Assembly: GCF_900100785.1 (NCBI RefSeq)
Contig: NZ_FNCP01000013.1
Coordinates: 1 to 64,000, forward strand
DNA length: 64,000 nt
Direction of reading: 5' to 3'
From: Desulfosporosinus hippei DSM 8344
GTDB lineage: Bacteria; Bacillota; Desulfitobacteriia; Desulfitobacteriales; Desulfitobacteriaceae
The notes beneath the pieces were generated by a model that saw only the letters and a program-made list of their open reading frames with translations, made no database searches and was not told the DNA's origin. Below, piece by piece: positions 33,723-43,054 of the stretch (positions are counted from its first letter, which is position 1; every line of letters starts with the position of its first letter). Position numbers and translations under genes: made by a program.

Positions 33723-35117
33723 ATGGGTATAGTATTAAACGGTGGAACTATTGTTACGGCTGCAGACCAGTATCAAGCAGACGTCCGCATTGAAGGCGAG
33801 AGAATTGTGGCTATTGGCTGCGATATCAAGCAACCTGGTGACCAGGCAATAGATGTGGATGGCTGCTTTTTATTTCCGGGTGGAATTGACCCCCATACTC
33901 ACTTCGACCTCCCCATGGGAGATTTTTCAACCTCAGATGATTTCTTTTCGGGTACTAAAGCAGCAATTTTAGGTGGAACAACAACCATTCTTGACTTTGC
34001 AACTCAGTTCAAAGGTGAAACTCTAAAAGAGGGACTGGCGAACTGGCACATAAAAGCGAACGGTAAGAGTTATGTAGACTATGGTTTTCATATGGCAATC
34101 ACGGATTGGAATGAAGCCATTGCTAACGAAATGAAAGTCTTGATTGAAGAAGACGGAGTATCTTCCTTCAAGCTTTACATGGCTTATAAGAACAGTTTGC
34201 AAGTGGACGATCAGGCACTTTTACAAGCTTTGCGTCAAGCAGGGGAATCCGGCGGGCTGGTTTGTGTACACTGTGAGAATGGTGATATAGTGTATGACTT
34301 AGTTCATGAACATCTAAAACAGGGAAAAACCACCCCGAAATATCATCCCTTATCCCGTCCTCCGGAAGTAGAAGAGGAGGCAACTCAAAGAGCCATTACC
34401 CTCGCTCAGATAGCAGGGGCACCTCTCTATGTTGTCCATTTATCCTGCAGCGGAGCTCTTCAAGCAGTGACCAATGCAAAACTAAAGGGACTGGAGATTT
34501 ACGCAGAAACCTGTCCCCAATATCTCTTGTTAAATGACAGCTATTATAATGCTGAAGGATTTAACGGAGCTAAATATGTGATATCACCGCCTTTGCGCCC
34601 AATTCAGCATCAGGAAATATTGTGGTCCGGCTTAAACACCGGAGTCTTAGATGTTGTTGCTACGGATCATTGCGCGTTTAATTATAAAGGACAAAAAGAT
34701 AAAGGTATTAATGACTTCAGCAAAATTCCCAATGGGGCTGCTGGGGTAGAAACCCGCCTGGGATTAATCTATACTCACGGCGTTTTGTCGGGAAAATTAA
34801 CAATAAATGATTTCGTGGCTTTAACCTCTACAAATGCAGCTAAGCTGTTCGGATTGTTCCCCCGTAAAGGAACCATTGCTCCCGGAAGTGATGCTGATAT
34901 AGTGGTTTGGGATCCGCGCCAATCAACGGTCATAAAAGCTGAAGAGTTACATCAGCAGGTAGACTATACTCCTTACGAAGGTTTCAAGCGGTCTGGTCAA
35001 GCGATTCACGTATTCTTACGGGGTAAGCAGGTTGTCCAGGATGGTCAGCTAAAGGAGGATAAACCTGCGGGGATATACTTATCCCGAAAGCCATTCCTCA
35101 AGAGAAAGGTCGGGTAA
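33723..35117 (+). CDS. hyuA: Dihydropyrimidinase/hydantoinase
   Basis: This 464-residue cyclic amidohydrolase has the metal site DPHTHFDLPMG (about 59), the probable carbamylated lysine in SSFKLYMAYK (about 150), later metal histidines in VHCENGD and VVHLSCSG, and the catalytic aspartate region ATDHCAFNYKGQKDKG. It opens hydantoin-like or dihydropyrimidine-like rings. In this cluster it probably opens a ring intermediate of urate breakdown. ATG 33723 is eight nt behind GGAG (33711-33714); the ATG at 33717 is too close. The stop is two nt before the next gene. Confidence 0.88.
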   Translation: MGIVLNGGTIVTAADQYQADVRIEGERIVAIGCDIKQPGDQAIDVDGCFLFPGGIDPHTHFDLPMGDFSTSDDFFSGTKAAILGGTTTILDFATQFKGETLKEGLANWHIKANGKSYVDYGFHMAITDWNEAIANEMKVLIEEDGVSSFKLYMAYKNSLQVDDQALLQALRQAGESGGLVCVHCENGDIVYDLVHEHLKQGKTTPKYHPLSRPPEVEEEATQRAITLAQIAGAPLYVVHLSCSGALQAVTNAKLKGLEIYAETCPQYLLLNDSYYNAEGFNGAKYVISPPLRPIQHQEILWSGLNTGVLDVVATDHCAFNYKGQKDKGINDFSKIPNGAAGVETRLGLIYTHGVLSGKLTINDFVALTSTNAAKLFGLFPRKGTIAPGSDADIVVWDPRQSTVIKAEELHQQVDYTPYEGFKRSGQAIHVFLRGKQVVQDGQLKEDKPAGIYLSRKPFLKRKVG

Positions 35118-35119
35118 CA

Positions 35120-37678
35120 ATGTATACGATTGATATTAACGGCGCAGTTCATAATGTGCAAGAGGATAAGAATCTCCTGGATTTCTTGCGTGACGAGGTT
35201 CAAGTAACTTCTCTTAAAAACGGTTGTGGAGAAGGTGCTTGTGGTGCTTGTATGCTCTTAGTCGACGGAAAGGCAATGAGAGCTTGTATTCTCACTGTTG
35301 CCAAAGCATCCGGGAAAAAACTTTTAACCGTCGAAGGGCTGTCAGAGCGAGAAAAGGAGGCCTATACTTGGGCCTTTGCCGAAGCCGGCGCAGTACAATG
35401 CGGCTTTTGTATCCCCGGAATGATTATTAGTGCTAAAGCTTTAATTGATAAGAATCCTAATCCCACTGCTCAAGAGATAAAGCAGAGTATTCGTGGGAAT
35501 ATATGTCGCTGCACAGGGTATATCAAGATAGAATTGGGGATATCATTAGCAGCGCAAGTCCTCAGAGGGGAAATACATCCGAAGTCACTTCAGGCCAGTG
35601 CAGGAATTGGAACGAGTATTCAAAGAGTTGATGCTCGTGAAAAAGCAATGGGAACCGGACAATATGTGGATGATATGCATGTAGAAAATATGCTCCAGGC
35701 AGCAGTTTTAAGAACCAAATACCCTAGAGCAATTGTCAAAGCCATTGATATTTCTGCAGCCCTTGCCTATCCTGGGGTTGAAGCCGTCTTAACAGCAGAA
35801 GACATTCCGGCGGATCGCAACCATGGTCACATTTTCCATGATTGGCCGACTCTGGTTTCCATCGGCCAAGAAACCAGGTATATCGGCGATGCCATTGCTT
35901 TAGTCGCTGCTCAAACCAAAAAACAAGCCAGAGAAGCTGTGGCTTTAATTAAAGTGGATTATGAAGAGTTGAAACCAATCCTAAGTCCTGATGAAGCCCT
36001 CGCCGAGGGAGCTCCTCGTATTCACGAGAAAGGAAATCTGTTAAGCACAACCAAGATTAAGCGAGGGAATACCGAAGAAGCCCTAGCCAAATCAGCCTTT
36101 GTGGTTACCAATCATTTCTCAACTCCTCCTACTGAACATGCTTTTATGGAACCTGAAAGTGCCTTAGCTATCCCTCAAGAGGATGGGGGAATTACAGTTT
36201 ATGTGGGAGATCAAAGTGTTTATGATGATCAACATGGAATTATGGCGATGCTGGGTCTGCCCGCGGAAAAAGTACGGATAATCAGCAAACTGGTTGGCGG
36301 CGGTTTCGGTGGGAAAGAGGATCTAAGTGTCCAGCACCATGCGGCATTGCTGGCAGTGAAAACCCAAAAACCTGTAAAGCTTACCTTTACTCGCCAAGAA
36401 AGCATCTTAGTTCATCCCAAACGGCATGCCATGGAATTAGAGGTTACCACAGGCTGTGATGAGAATGGAAAACTGACGGCTATGGTAGCTAAGATTGTTG
36501 CGGATACCGGAGCTTATGCTTCATTAGGAACAGCGGTTCTCCAGCGTGCTTGTACTCATGCCAGCGGCCCTTATCAAATAGATAATGTCGATATTACCGG
36601 CTTATGCGTCTATACCAATAATCCCCCCGCCGGTGCCTTTAGAGGATTCGGTGTTCCGCAGTCTGCCTTTGCTTCTGAAACACATATGGATCTTTTAGCT
36701 GAAAAAGTCGGGATTTCTCCTTGGGAAATTCGCTATCTTAATGCATTGGAACCGGGGATGGTTAATTCCACGGGTCAGATCACAGATGAAGGAACCGCTA
36801 TTAAGGAAACACTTCGTGCGGTTCGTGAAGTCTACGAAGCACATCCTCACGCGGCAGGTATTGCCTGCTCTATGAAAAATACCGGTATTGGAGTAGGACT
36901 GCCGGATACCGGCCGGGTAAAACTGAAAATTATTAATGGCAAAGTTGTCGTCCTGACAAGTGCTGCCTGCATCGGGCAGGGCTTTGCTACTATTGCAACT
37001 CAGATCGTCCATGAAGCAACGGGACTGCCTTTAGAAAAAATTGAAGTTGGAGCTCCTGATACAGGCTTAACCCCTAACTCCGGTACGACAACAGCATCAC
37101 GTCAGACTATGTTCAGCGGCGAAGCCGTACGTCAAGCGTCTTTAAAAATGCAGCAAGCAATGCATGCCTCCACTCTTGAGAAATTAGAAGGTCAAGAGTT
37201 CTATGGCGAATACTTTGGAAAAACCGATCCCATGGATTCGGATAAGCCCAACCCGATCAGTCACGTGGCCTATAGTTATGCAACTCAGGTAGTTTTACTG
37301 AATGAACAGGGAATGGTGGAAAAAGTTATAGCTGCTCATGATGTTGGAAGGGCTATCAACCCTAAAGCAATAGAAGGTCAGATTGAAGGCGGAGTATGCA
37401 TGGGTTTAGGATACGCACTGCGTGAAGATTTCCCTCTGCTAAATGGAGTCCCCACTGCTAAGTATGCCAAGTTAGGATTGTTGCGCTCAACGGAAATGCC
37501 TGATGTGGAGTCCGTGATTATTGAAAAGAACTCATCCCCCTTAGCTTATGGGGCTAAAGGAGTAGGAGAAATCGCTTCAATTCCGACGGCACCGGCTGTA
37601 GCGTCGGCTTACTACAAATTTGATGGCAAGCTGCGTTGCGCTTTGCCTTTACGAGAAACTCCTTATAATAAGAAATAA
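35120..37678 (+). CDS. xdhD: Fused XdhD-type selenium-dependent Mo hydroxylase
   Basis: This 852-residue single polypeptide joins a 2Fe-2S part (CGEGACGACMLL near 36, CGFC near 94, CRC near 134) to the Mo-pterin part (about 165-850; VGGGFGGKED near 392 and GAKGVGEIAS near 812, holding the base Glu). It lacks an FAD domain. This layout matches E. coli XdhD and the selenium-dependent xanthine dehydrogenase family. The next three genes (yqeC, mocA, yqeB) are the usual cofactor partners of that family. FAD may come from another subunit, for instance the one at 40487. Substrate is a purine; which one is not visible. Confidence 0.88.
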   Translation: MYTIDINGAVHNVQEDKNLLDFLRDEVQVTSLKNGCGEGACGACMLLVDGKAMRACILTVAKASGKKLLTVEGLSEREKEAYTWAFAEAGAVQCGFCIPGMIISAKALIDKNPNPTAQEIKQSIRGNICRCTGYIKIELGISLAAQVLRGEIHPKSLQASAGIGTSIQRVDAREKAMGTGQYVDDMHVENMLQAAVLRTKYPRAIVKAIDISAALAYPGVEAVLTAEDIPADRNHGHIFHDWPTLVSIGQETRYIGDAIALVAAQTKKQAREAVALIKVDYEELKPILSPDEALAEGAPRIHEKGNLLSTTKIKRGNTEEALAKSAFVVTNHFSTPPTEHAFMEPESALAIPQEDGGITVYVGDQSVYDDQHGIMAMLGLPAEKVRIISKLVGGGFGGKEDLSVQHHAALLAVKTQKPVKLTFTRQESILVHPKRHAMELEVTTGCDENGKLTAMVAKIVADTGAYASLGTAVLQRACTHASGPYQIDNVDITGLCVYTNNPPAGAFRGFGVPQSAFASETHMDLLAEKVGISPWEIRYLNALEPGMVNSTGQITDEGTAIKETLRAVREVYEAHPHAAGIACSMKNTGIGVGLPDTGRVKLKIINGKVVVLTSAACIGQGFATIATQIVHEATGLPLEKIEVGAPDTGLTPNSGTTTASRQTMFSGEAVRQASLKMQQAMHASTLEKLEGQEFYGEYFGKTDPMDSDKPNPISHVAYSYATQVVLLNEQGMVEKVIAAHDVGRAINPKAIEGQIEGGVCMGLGYALREDFPLLNGVPTAKYAKLGLLRSTEMPDVESVIIEKNSSPLAYGAKGVGEIASIPTAPAVASAYYKFDGKLRCALPLRETPYNKK

Positions 37679-37694
37679 TGGTTAAGGAGAAAAC

Positions 37695-38564
37695 ATGAGT
37701 AGTTCGAGTTTAACCGCCGGTTCCGCCATGGGGAGCGGCAGCCTATGGAATATGACCGGTAAATCCCCTGTGACTACATTCATCGGGGCTGGCGGAAAAA
37801 CAACCTGTGTCCGATCCATGACTCACGAAATCCTATCCATGGGTTTACAAGTTGTAGCGACGACAACAACAAAAGTTTATCCTGAGAATCAAATGAGTGC
37901 CTGGAAGAGTCCCGACCCTCCTCCTAAAGGAAAGGGCACTTGGTTCTGGTATGATAGAGCTGAAGAGGAGAGCGGAAAGTGGGTTGGACCTTCACTCAAA
38001 GCCGTTGACGAGGCTATCGCTGAGGGTCTTCTGACATCGGAGCACCAAAGCAACCAGGCAGAGGTGCAGTGTGGGAGTGAAGGTTTAATTAAACCTTATT
38101 GGGTGATAGAGGGAGACGGGGCTCGAGAACGCAATTTAAAGTGTTGGGAGACCTACGAACCGCAAATTCCTAAGCACACGGATTGTGCAGTTTTAGTGTT
38201 AGATCGTGGGTTATGGGGAAAGGTTCTGCAGGCCGACCAAGTTCATAGACCTCATCTCTGTCAGGATCTTCTGGGACGGGTCTGGAACGCAGAGAGTGCT
38301 TGGAGCTATTTTCTTATGTCTCCTGTGTTTGCTCCTCAATATAGGCTAATGCCTTGGGTTATACTTTTTAATGGACCAGGGAAGAATATTAAAAATAAGC
38401 AAGTAATAGATCCAATGGATCCCTTGGATCTATTACTTGCCCTCAAATATCGATGGGCAGAAATGCAACAGAATCTTGAATGTGTAGAAATGCGGCCGCG
38501 TAATTTGCGTTTAGCCGCAGGGGATGCCAAAGAGGGGGATTTACGATGGTTCGATTTGTGGTAA
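37695..38564 (+). CDS. yqeC: Selenium cofactor protein YqeC
   Basis: This 289-residue protein has a P-loop-like start FIGAGGKTTCVRSM (about 29-42) and ATTTTKVYPEN, as in the YqeC family linked to selenium-dependent molybdenum hydroxylases. It is cytoplasmic. Its biochemical step is not established; the link to Se insertion comes from comparative genomics. GGAG precedes ATG 37695. The last 19 nt overlap mocA in a different frame. Confidence 0.85.
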   Translation: MSSSSLTAGSAMGSGSLWNMTGKSPVTTFIGAGGKTTCVRSMTHEILSMGLQVVATTTTKVYPENQMSAWKSPDPPPKGKGTWFWYDRAEEESGKWVGPSLKAVDEAIAEGLLTSEHQSNQAEVQCGSEGLIKPYWVIEGDGARERNLKCWETYEPQIPKHTDCAVLVLDRGLWGKVLQADQVHRPHLCQDLLGRVWNAESAWSYFLMSPVFAPQYRLMPWVILFNGPGKNIKNKQVIDPMDPLDLLLALKYRWAEMQQNLECVEMRPRNLRLAAGDAKEGDLRWFDLW

Positions 38565-39166
38565 TGGCTGCCGGTTTAGCCAGCCGAATGGGGAAAGACA
38601 AGCTGGCCCTCCCCTGGAAGAATACCACAGTACTGGGGCATGTATTGGATACAGTCCTGGCGGCTGTCAATAATCAAGCAAGTGCTTTGGCGTCCACGCT
38701 GGAGATTCAGGTAGTCGCGCGGCAGCCTATTGAGAAATATGTTTCAGAAGATAGCATGAATGAGTTTTATAAGCACAGTGGGGTTTGGCATTTTGCTCCC
38801 AACCCCAGACCTCTGGCCGACACCATTAAGATAGGGTTACAAGATCTGAACAGTGAGGTTCACAGTTACGCCTTCTTACCCGGTGATCAGGTGGGCGTTA
38901 CTGCTCAGATGTTGTCTGCCTGCTTAGCAGAGGTTATTAAGCATCCTCCCGACTTTCTTGTACCAATGACTGGGGAAACAGCTGGATCCCCCGTCTTTTT
39001 CCATAAGCGGTATGTTCCAGAGCTGTTGGCACTTCAAGGGGAGCAAGGGGGCAGAGTGGTTTTAAATCGTTATGGAGATCGATGGCGGAAGTTTCCAGTT
39101 GAAGAAAGCTTTTTTTATGATGTTGATACACCTGAGCAATACCAAGCTTTATTTAGCCAAACATAA
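38546..39166 (+). CDS. mocA: Molybdenum cofactor nucleotidyltransferase (MocA/YgfJ)
   Basis: This 206-residue GT-A fold nucleotidyltransferase starts with VVMAAGLASRMGKDKL, the NTP-binding motif of MobA/MocA proteins. It ends in FFYDVDTPEQYQAL, a family hallmark (DVDTPED). It should transfer a cytidylyl group to molybdopterin, giving the MCD form used by the xanthine dehydrogenase family. It overlaps yqeC by 19 nt and is followed 29 nt later by yqeB, so all three are co-translated with xdhD. Confidence 0.88.
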   Translation: MVRFVVMAAGLASRMGKDKLALPWKNTTVLGHVLDTVLAAVNNQASALASTLEIQVVARQPIEKYVSEDSMNEFYKHSGVWHFAPNPRPLADTIKIGLQDLNSEVHSYAFLPGDQVGVTAQMLSACLAEVIKHPPDFLVPMTGETAGSPVFFHKRYVPELLALQGEQGGRVVLNRYGDRWRKFPVEESFFYDVDTPEQYQALFSQT

Positions 39167-39195
39167 TGGTTTTTTAGGATAAGGAGAAATATGTC

Positions 39196-40041
39196 ATGAA
39201 CAGTAAACTGGTGATGAATGGACCGGTAGTTTTAATTCGTGGAGCAGGAGAACAAGCTTCCGGAGTAGGTTGGGCTTTGGCCAAAGCGGGGTTTCGAGTG
39301 GTAATGACAGAAGTTGCTAAGCCCCTAATGGTTCGCTGGCCAGTCTGTTTTGGGACTGCTGTGGAAGAAGGTCGATGGCAGGTTGAAGGGATTACGGCTT
39401 GCCGCGTAGATTTGCCCGCTACAGATTGTGAAACTGCTTGGAAAGCAGGAGAGATTCCAATTTTAGTCGATCCTGATTTAGAGATGTTACCGGTGCTTAA
39501 ACCACAGATATTGGTTGACGCTATCATGGCCAAGCAAAACTTAGGGACAAAGCGGAATATGGCCCCAATGACCATCGGTTTGGGACCAGGTTTTACTGCC
39601 GGTGAAGACGTAGACCTTGTCATAGAAACTAATCGGGGACATAATCTGGGCAGGATTATTTATGCTGGACCGGCCCAGCCCAATACAGGTATTCCTGGAG
39701 AAGTTAAGGGTATTTCAAAAGACCGTGTGGTTTATTCAACTATTACCGGGATTTTCAGAGCGAAGCGCGAAATTGGAGAACAGGTTTTGGCAGGAGATTG
39801 TTTAGGTGAAATTGAGGACGGCATACAGACTGCCAAGGTCTTTACCTTGATTGATGGGGTTTTAAGAGGCTTATTAAGGACAAATACGCAAATCTCAGCA
39901 AACATTAAAGTTGGGGATATCGATCCTCGTGGGCGGGAAGAGTTTTGTTGGACGATTTCAGAAAAAGCACGGGCCATTGGTGCAGCAGTTTTAGTAAGCA
40001 TCATGGAATCCGGTTTAATTAGATTAACCATTGATGAATAG
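39196..40041 (+). CDS. yqeB: YqeB, selenium-dependent Mo hydroxylase system protein
   Basis: This 281-residue YqeB-family protein has an N-terminal Rossmann-like LIRGAGEQASGVGWALAKAG (about 11-30), resembling XdhC/CoxI accessory proteins, and the conserved GLGPGFTAGEDVDLVIETNR (about 132). YqeB proteins occur almost only with selenium-dependent Mo hydroxylases. The role in Se loading is inferred. It is the last gene of the ygeY operon. The nearby ATG at 39190 cannot be used because its frame stops at once. Confidence 0.87.
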   Translation: MNSKLVMNGPVVLIRGAGEQASGVGWALAKAGFRVVMTEVAKPLMVRWPVCFGTAVEEGRWQVEGITACRVDLPATDCETAWKAGEIPILVDPDLEMLPVLKPQILVDAIMAKQNLGTKRNMAPMTIGLGPGFTAGEDVDLVIETNRGHNLGRIIYAGPAQPNTGIPGEVKGISKDRVVYSTITGIFRAKREIGEQVLAGDCLGEIEDGIQTAKVFTLIDGVLRGLLRTNTQISANIKVGDIDPRGREEFCWTISEKARAIGAAVLVSIMESGLIRLTIDE

Positions 40042-40258
40042 AAGGTTCCCTGGGTGGCTTGTCATTATGATGGCTCAACAACTGCAACTATTGAGACTTA
40101 TTTAATACAGGCCCCCTTGGTGAACTATGGATATTATGTAAAATAATTTTTTGGGTAAGAAAAGAAGGATATTTCATATTGATATCGAATTTGTATATTA
40201 TAGAATGAATTCACTTTATTTTGATTCAAATCCAATGGTTTTTGTTACCCGCTGAGTC

Positions 40259-40286
40259 TTAACTGATTTAAGAGTCCTAGTATAAT
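40259..40286 (+). promoter_or_regulatory. Sigma-70-type promoter before the riboswitch
   Basis: TTAACT (40259-40264), a 16-nt spacer and a perfect TATAAT (40281-40286) predict a start near 40293, about 11 nt before the aptamer. This operon thus departs from the sigma-54 pattern of the cluster. The rest of 40042-40258 is AT-rich and empty. Confidence 0.6.
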
Positions 40287-40303
40287 TGAATACTGTTTCT
40301 TTT

Positions 40304-40412
40304 ACTCATATATCCCTGATAATTGGATCGGGGGTTTCTACGAGGCAACCGTAATTGCTTCTCTATGAGCCAGAGATGGTTCATAGAATCCAGCAATAGA
40401 GGTTGTTTTTTT
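40304..40412 (+). promoter_or_regulatory. Variant purine riboswitch with terminator (ON type)
   Basis: P1 is CTCATA/TATGAG (40305-40310 with 40364-40369). P2 is CCCTGAT/ATCGGGG with loop AATTGG (40321-40326). J2/3 is the consensus GTTTCTAC (40334-40341). P3 is GAGGCAA/TTGCTTC with loop CCGTAA (40349-40354). The ligand-pairing nucleotide equivalent to position 74 is C (40363), as in guanine-type aptamers. J1/2 is short (TAT) and J3/1 reads TC instead of the usual AC. A 21-bp terminator (40346-40405) with seven T uses the 3' halves of P3 and P1, so aptamer and terminator exclude each other. Ligand should therefore turn the operon on. Confidence 0.75.
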
Positions 40413-40486
40413 GTGCGCCCAAAAATAAACAGAAAATTGAAATATCCAAAGAACGGGACTCTTAGAATGATAATAGGGGTGAGAAA

Positions 40487-41323
40487 ATGAAGTATTTCCA
40501 ACCGCAGAGCGTAGACGAGGCTTTAGAAATTGCTCACACATCGGAGGCAACTTTCTTAGCCGGAGGAACAGATCTTGTACTTCATATGCGTACGGGAAAA
40601 GTCCAGCCCTTAGGTTTGATAGACCTGGGCAAGATTTCAGTACTGCGAGAAATAAAGGAAATTGAGGGATCTTTGGAGATCGGAAGTATGGCAACCTTTG
40701 CTGAATTGGGGAAAAGTGAGCTTGTTTTTCGGAAGGCCCATGCCCTTTGGCAGGCATGTCAAACAATGGGTTCTCCGCAAATACGCAATCAAGCAACTAT
40801 AGGCGGAAACCTGGGTAATTGTTCCCCGGCAGCGGATGGTTTGCCGGCCCTCTTGGCCTTAGGAGCGGAGGTTTGTCTAAGTACAAAGGCAGGAAATGAG
40901 ATTTTACCCTTAGAGTCTCTTCTGAGCCGGACACCTCTGCTGGAGCAGGGAGCTCTTATCAGAGGATTTCACATTCCCATGAATGGACAGAAAAGCGGGT
41001 TCGCTAAGTTAGGCAGACGGAAAGCTCTGGCTATTGCACGTCTCAGTGTTGCTGTCTCAGTACAATTGAATGGAAGTCGAACAGATAATGTTCGTGTTGC
41101 TTTGGGGGCAGTTGGCAGACGCGCTTTCTTAAGTGAAGCGCTGGGTCAAGAATTAAGTGGACAAGAATTGAATAATGAATTGCTGGAAAAAGGTGTTATA
41201 GAAGTTCAGCGGATTGTGCGAGAGGCTTTAGGAACTCGAGCCTCCGCGCCCTATAAACGAGTAGCAGTAGCCGGAGTCTTTCGTGAGGCTTTGACATCCA
41301 TCATTCCTGAGGGGGGACAATAG
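40487..41323 (+). CDS. Mo hydroxylase FAD subunit (NdhF/XdhB-like)
   Basis: This 278-residue FAD subunit of the xanthine dehydrogenase family has FLAGGTDLVLHM (about 24-35) and GSPQIRNQATIGGNLGN (about 97-113). It heads the third Mo hydroxylase operon, 75 nt behind the riboswitch terminator. The gene order FAD, 2Fe-2S, Mo-large, Mo-medium is that of Eubacterium barkeri nicotinate dehydrogenase (ndhFSLM). GGGGTGAG precedes ATG 40487. It might also provide FAD for the fused XdhD-type enzyme, which has none. Confidence 0.88.
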   Translation: MKYFQPQSVDEALEIAHTSEATFLAGGTDLVLHMRTGKVQPLGLIDLGKISVLREIKEIEGSLEIGSMATFAELGKSELVFRKAHALWQACQTMGSPQIRNQATIGGNLGNCSPAADGLPALLALGAEVCLSTKAGNEILPLESLLSRTPLLEQGALIRGFHIPMNGQKSGFAKLGRRKALAIARLSVAVSVQLNGSRTDNVRVALGAVGRRAFLSEALGQELSGQELNNELLEKGVIEVQRIVREALGTRASAPYKRVAVAGVFREALTSIIPEGGQ

Positions 41324-41324
41324 T

Positions 41325-41792
41325 ATGATAGAGATTAAACTTGTCGTCAATGAAAAGCCATATACCTTGAACGTAGAACCAAGTGAACGTCTCATTGATG
41401 CTTTGCGCAACCGTTTAGGGCTCCTGGGAACTAAGGAAGGGTGTGGCGAAGGAGAATGTGGGGCCTGCACCATTATCATGGACGGAAAAACTGTCAACTC
41501 CTGTCTTGTCTTGGCTGCTCAAGCCAATGGGAGTGTGCTTACAACCATTGAAGGAGTAGGGAATCGTCGTTCTCCCCATCCGGTACAAAAGGCTTTTGTA
41601 GAAGTTGGAGCGGTTCAATGTGGCTTTTGTACTCCGGGAATGGTTTTATCCGCTAAGAATTTATTGGATAAGAACTCACACCCCAGTGAAACTGAGATAG
41701 GGATTGCCATGTCTGGGAATCTTTGTCGCTGTACTGGTTACGATAAAATTCTACGTGCTGTGAAGATTGCCGCTGAGGAGGGAAAACAATGA
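41325..41792 (+). CDS. Mo hydroxylase 2Fe-2S subunit (NdhS/XdhC-like)
   Basis: This 155-residue subunit has two 2Fe-2S sites: CGEGECGACTII (about 40-51) with a further Cys, and CGFCTPGM (about 99) with CRC (about 132). It starts one nt after the FAD gene stop, and its own stop overlaps the next start in ATGA. This tight coupling fits subunits made in fixed ratio. It is closely similar to the XdhC-type subunit at 11265, but shorter at the C-terminus. Confidence 0.9.
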   Translation: MIEIKLVVNEKPYTLNVEPSERLIDALRNRLGLLGTKEGCGEGECGACTIIMDGKTVNSCLVLAAQANGSVLTTIEGVGNRRSPHPVQKAFVEVGAVQCGFCTPGMVLSAKNLLDKNSHPSETEIGIAMSGNLCRCTGYDKILRAVKIAAEEGKQ

Positions 41793-43054
41793 AAACTTCA
41801 GTGGTTGGATCACGAGTTACCAGAGAAGATGCTTGGGGAAAAGTATTTGGGCAAACAAAATTCCCTGCCGACGTAAATCTGCCGGGTCAACTCTATGCTG
41901 TGGTTATCCGCAGTCCCCATCCCCATGCCAGAGTTTTAAGTATTAACAGCGACTATGCATTGGAAATGGCCGGAGTGGTGGCTGTTCTATCCGCAAAAGA
42001 TGTTCCGCACAATGCTCACGGAGTACTCTTCCGCGACCAACCAGTCTTGGCTGAGTATGTCCGAATGGTAGGAGACCCGGTAGCTGTTGTGGGAGCTGAG
42101 ACAGAGGAAATTGCCCGAGAAGCCGCTAAGCGTGTACAAGTAGAGTACGAAGTTCTGCCTACTGTCTTTGACCCGGAGGAGGCCATGAAGCCTGATGTCC
42201 TGCCTCTTCATCCATCCCTGCGTCCAACGAATGTTCTTTATCACATGCCCATAAGACGGGGATCAATGGAAGAAGGTTGGGCTAAAGCAGATGTTGTGAT
42301 AGAAAAGGAATACAATACCCAACATGTGGATCATGCTTTTTTACAGCCAGAAGCGGTATTGGCTTATTTAGATGAACGTGGACACCTGGTAGTTCAAACA
42401 GCTACTCAATACGCTCATTATGATCGCGGCGAGATTGCTCATGCTTTAGGGCTGCGCTTTAGTCAGGTTCAAGTGAAAACCCTGGCGGTGGGAGGAGCTT
42501 TCGGAGGACGTGAAGATATTTCACTCCAGGTCATTGCTGCCTTAATGGCTTGGAAAACCCTTCGACCAGTGAAAATGGAAAATACTCGGGAAGAGTCATT
42601 TTATTCCCATTCCAAACGTCACCCCATGCGGATGCAATATAAGACAGGCGCAACAAAAGATGGCAAATTAGTGGCCATGGAAGCCAAGATCGTTGGGGAT
42701 TCAGGTGCCTATGCTTCCTGGAGTATCAACGTCTTGCGTAAAGCTGCAGTCCACGCAACCGGTCCTTATGTCATTCCTAATGTCTCGATTGATAGTTATG
42801 CTGTGTTTACCAATAATCCATTTTCAGGAGCTATGAGAGGTTTTGGGGCAGCCCAAACTGTCTTGGCCTATGAAAGCCAAATGGATCTCCTTGCTAAGGA
42901 GATCGGAATTTCTCCTTTAGAGATTCGCTTGCGTAATATCTTCAAAGTCGGAAGTACAACAGCAACCGGACAAGTGTTGACCAGCAGTGTTCCGCTGGAT
43001 CAGTGCCTGGCAAAAATCACACCTTATCTCCAAAGAGGGGGGGAGTCCGAGTGA
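41789..43054 (+). CDS. Mo hydroxylase, N-terminal Mo-pterin half (NdhL-like)
   Basis: This 421-residue protein holds the hammerhead domain and the first Mo-binding domain of the family (VGGAFGGREDI near 235, AMRGFGAAQTV near 350), then ends where XdhA-type proteins continue for another 350 residues. The next gene supplies that missing half. Sizes and order match NdhL of nicotinate dehydrogenase, whose Mo subunit is naturally split. The end is a clean stop next to a GTG start with its own Shine-Dalgarno, which argues for a true split. A seven-G run just before it leaves a frameshift possible. Confidence 0.82.
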   Translation: MKTSVVGSRVTREDAWGKVFGQTKFPADVNLPGQLYAVVIRSPHPHARVLSINSDYALEMAGVVAVLSAKDVPHNAHGVLFRDQPVLAEYVRMVGDPVAVVGAETEEIAREAAKRVQVEYEVLPTVFDPEEAMKPDVLPLHPSLRPTNVLYHMPIRRGSMEEGWAKADVVIEKEYNTQHVDHAFLQPEAVLAYLDERGHLVVQTATQYAHYDRGEIAHALGLRFSQVQVKTLAVGGAFGGREDISLQVIAALMAWKTLRPVKMENTREESFYSHSKRHPMRMQYKTGATKDGKLVAMEAKIVGDSGAYASWSINVLRKAAVHATGPYVIPNVSIDSYAVFTNNPFSGAMRGFGAAQTVLAYESQMDLLAKEIGISPLEIRLRNIFKVGSTTATGQVLTSSVPLDQCLAKITPYLQRGGESE

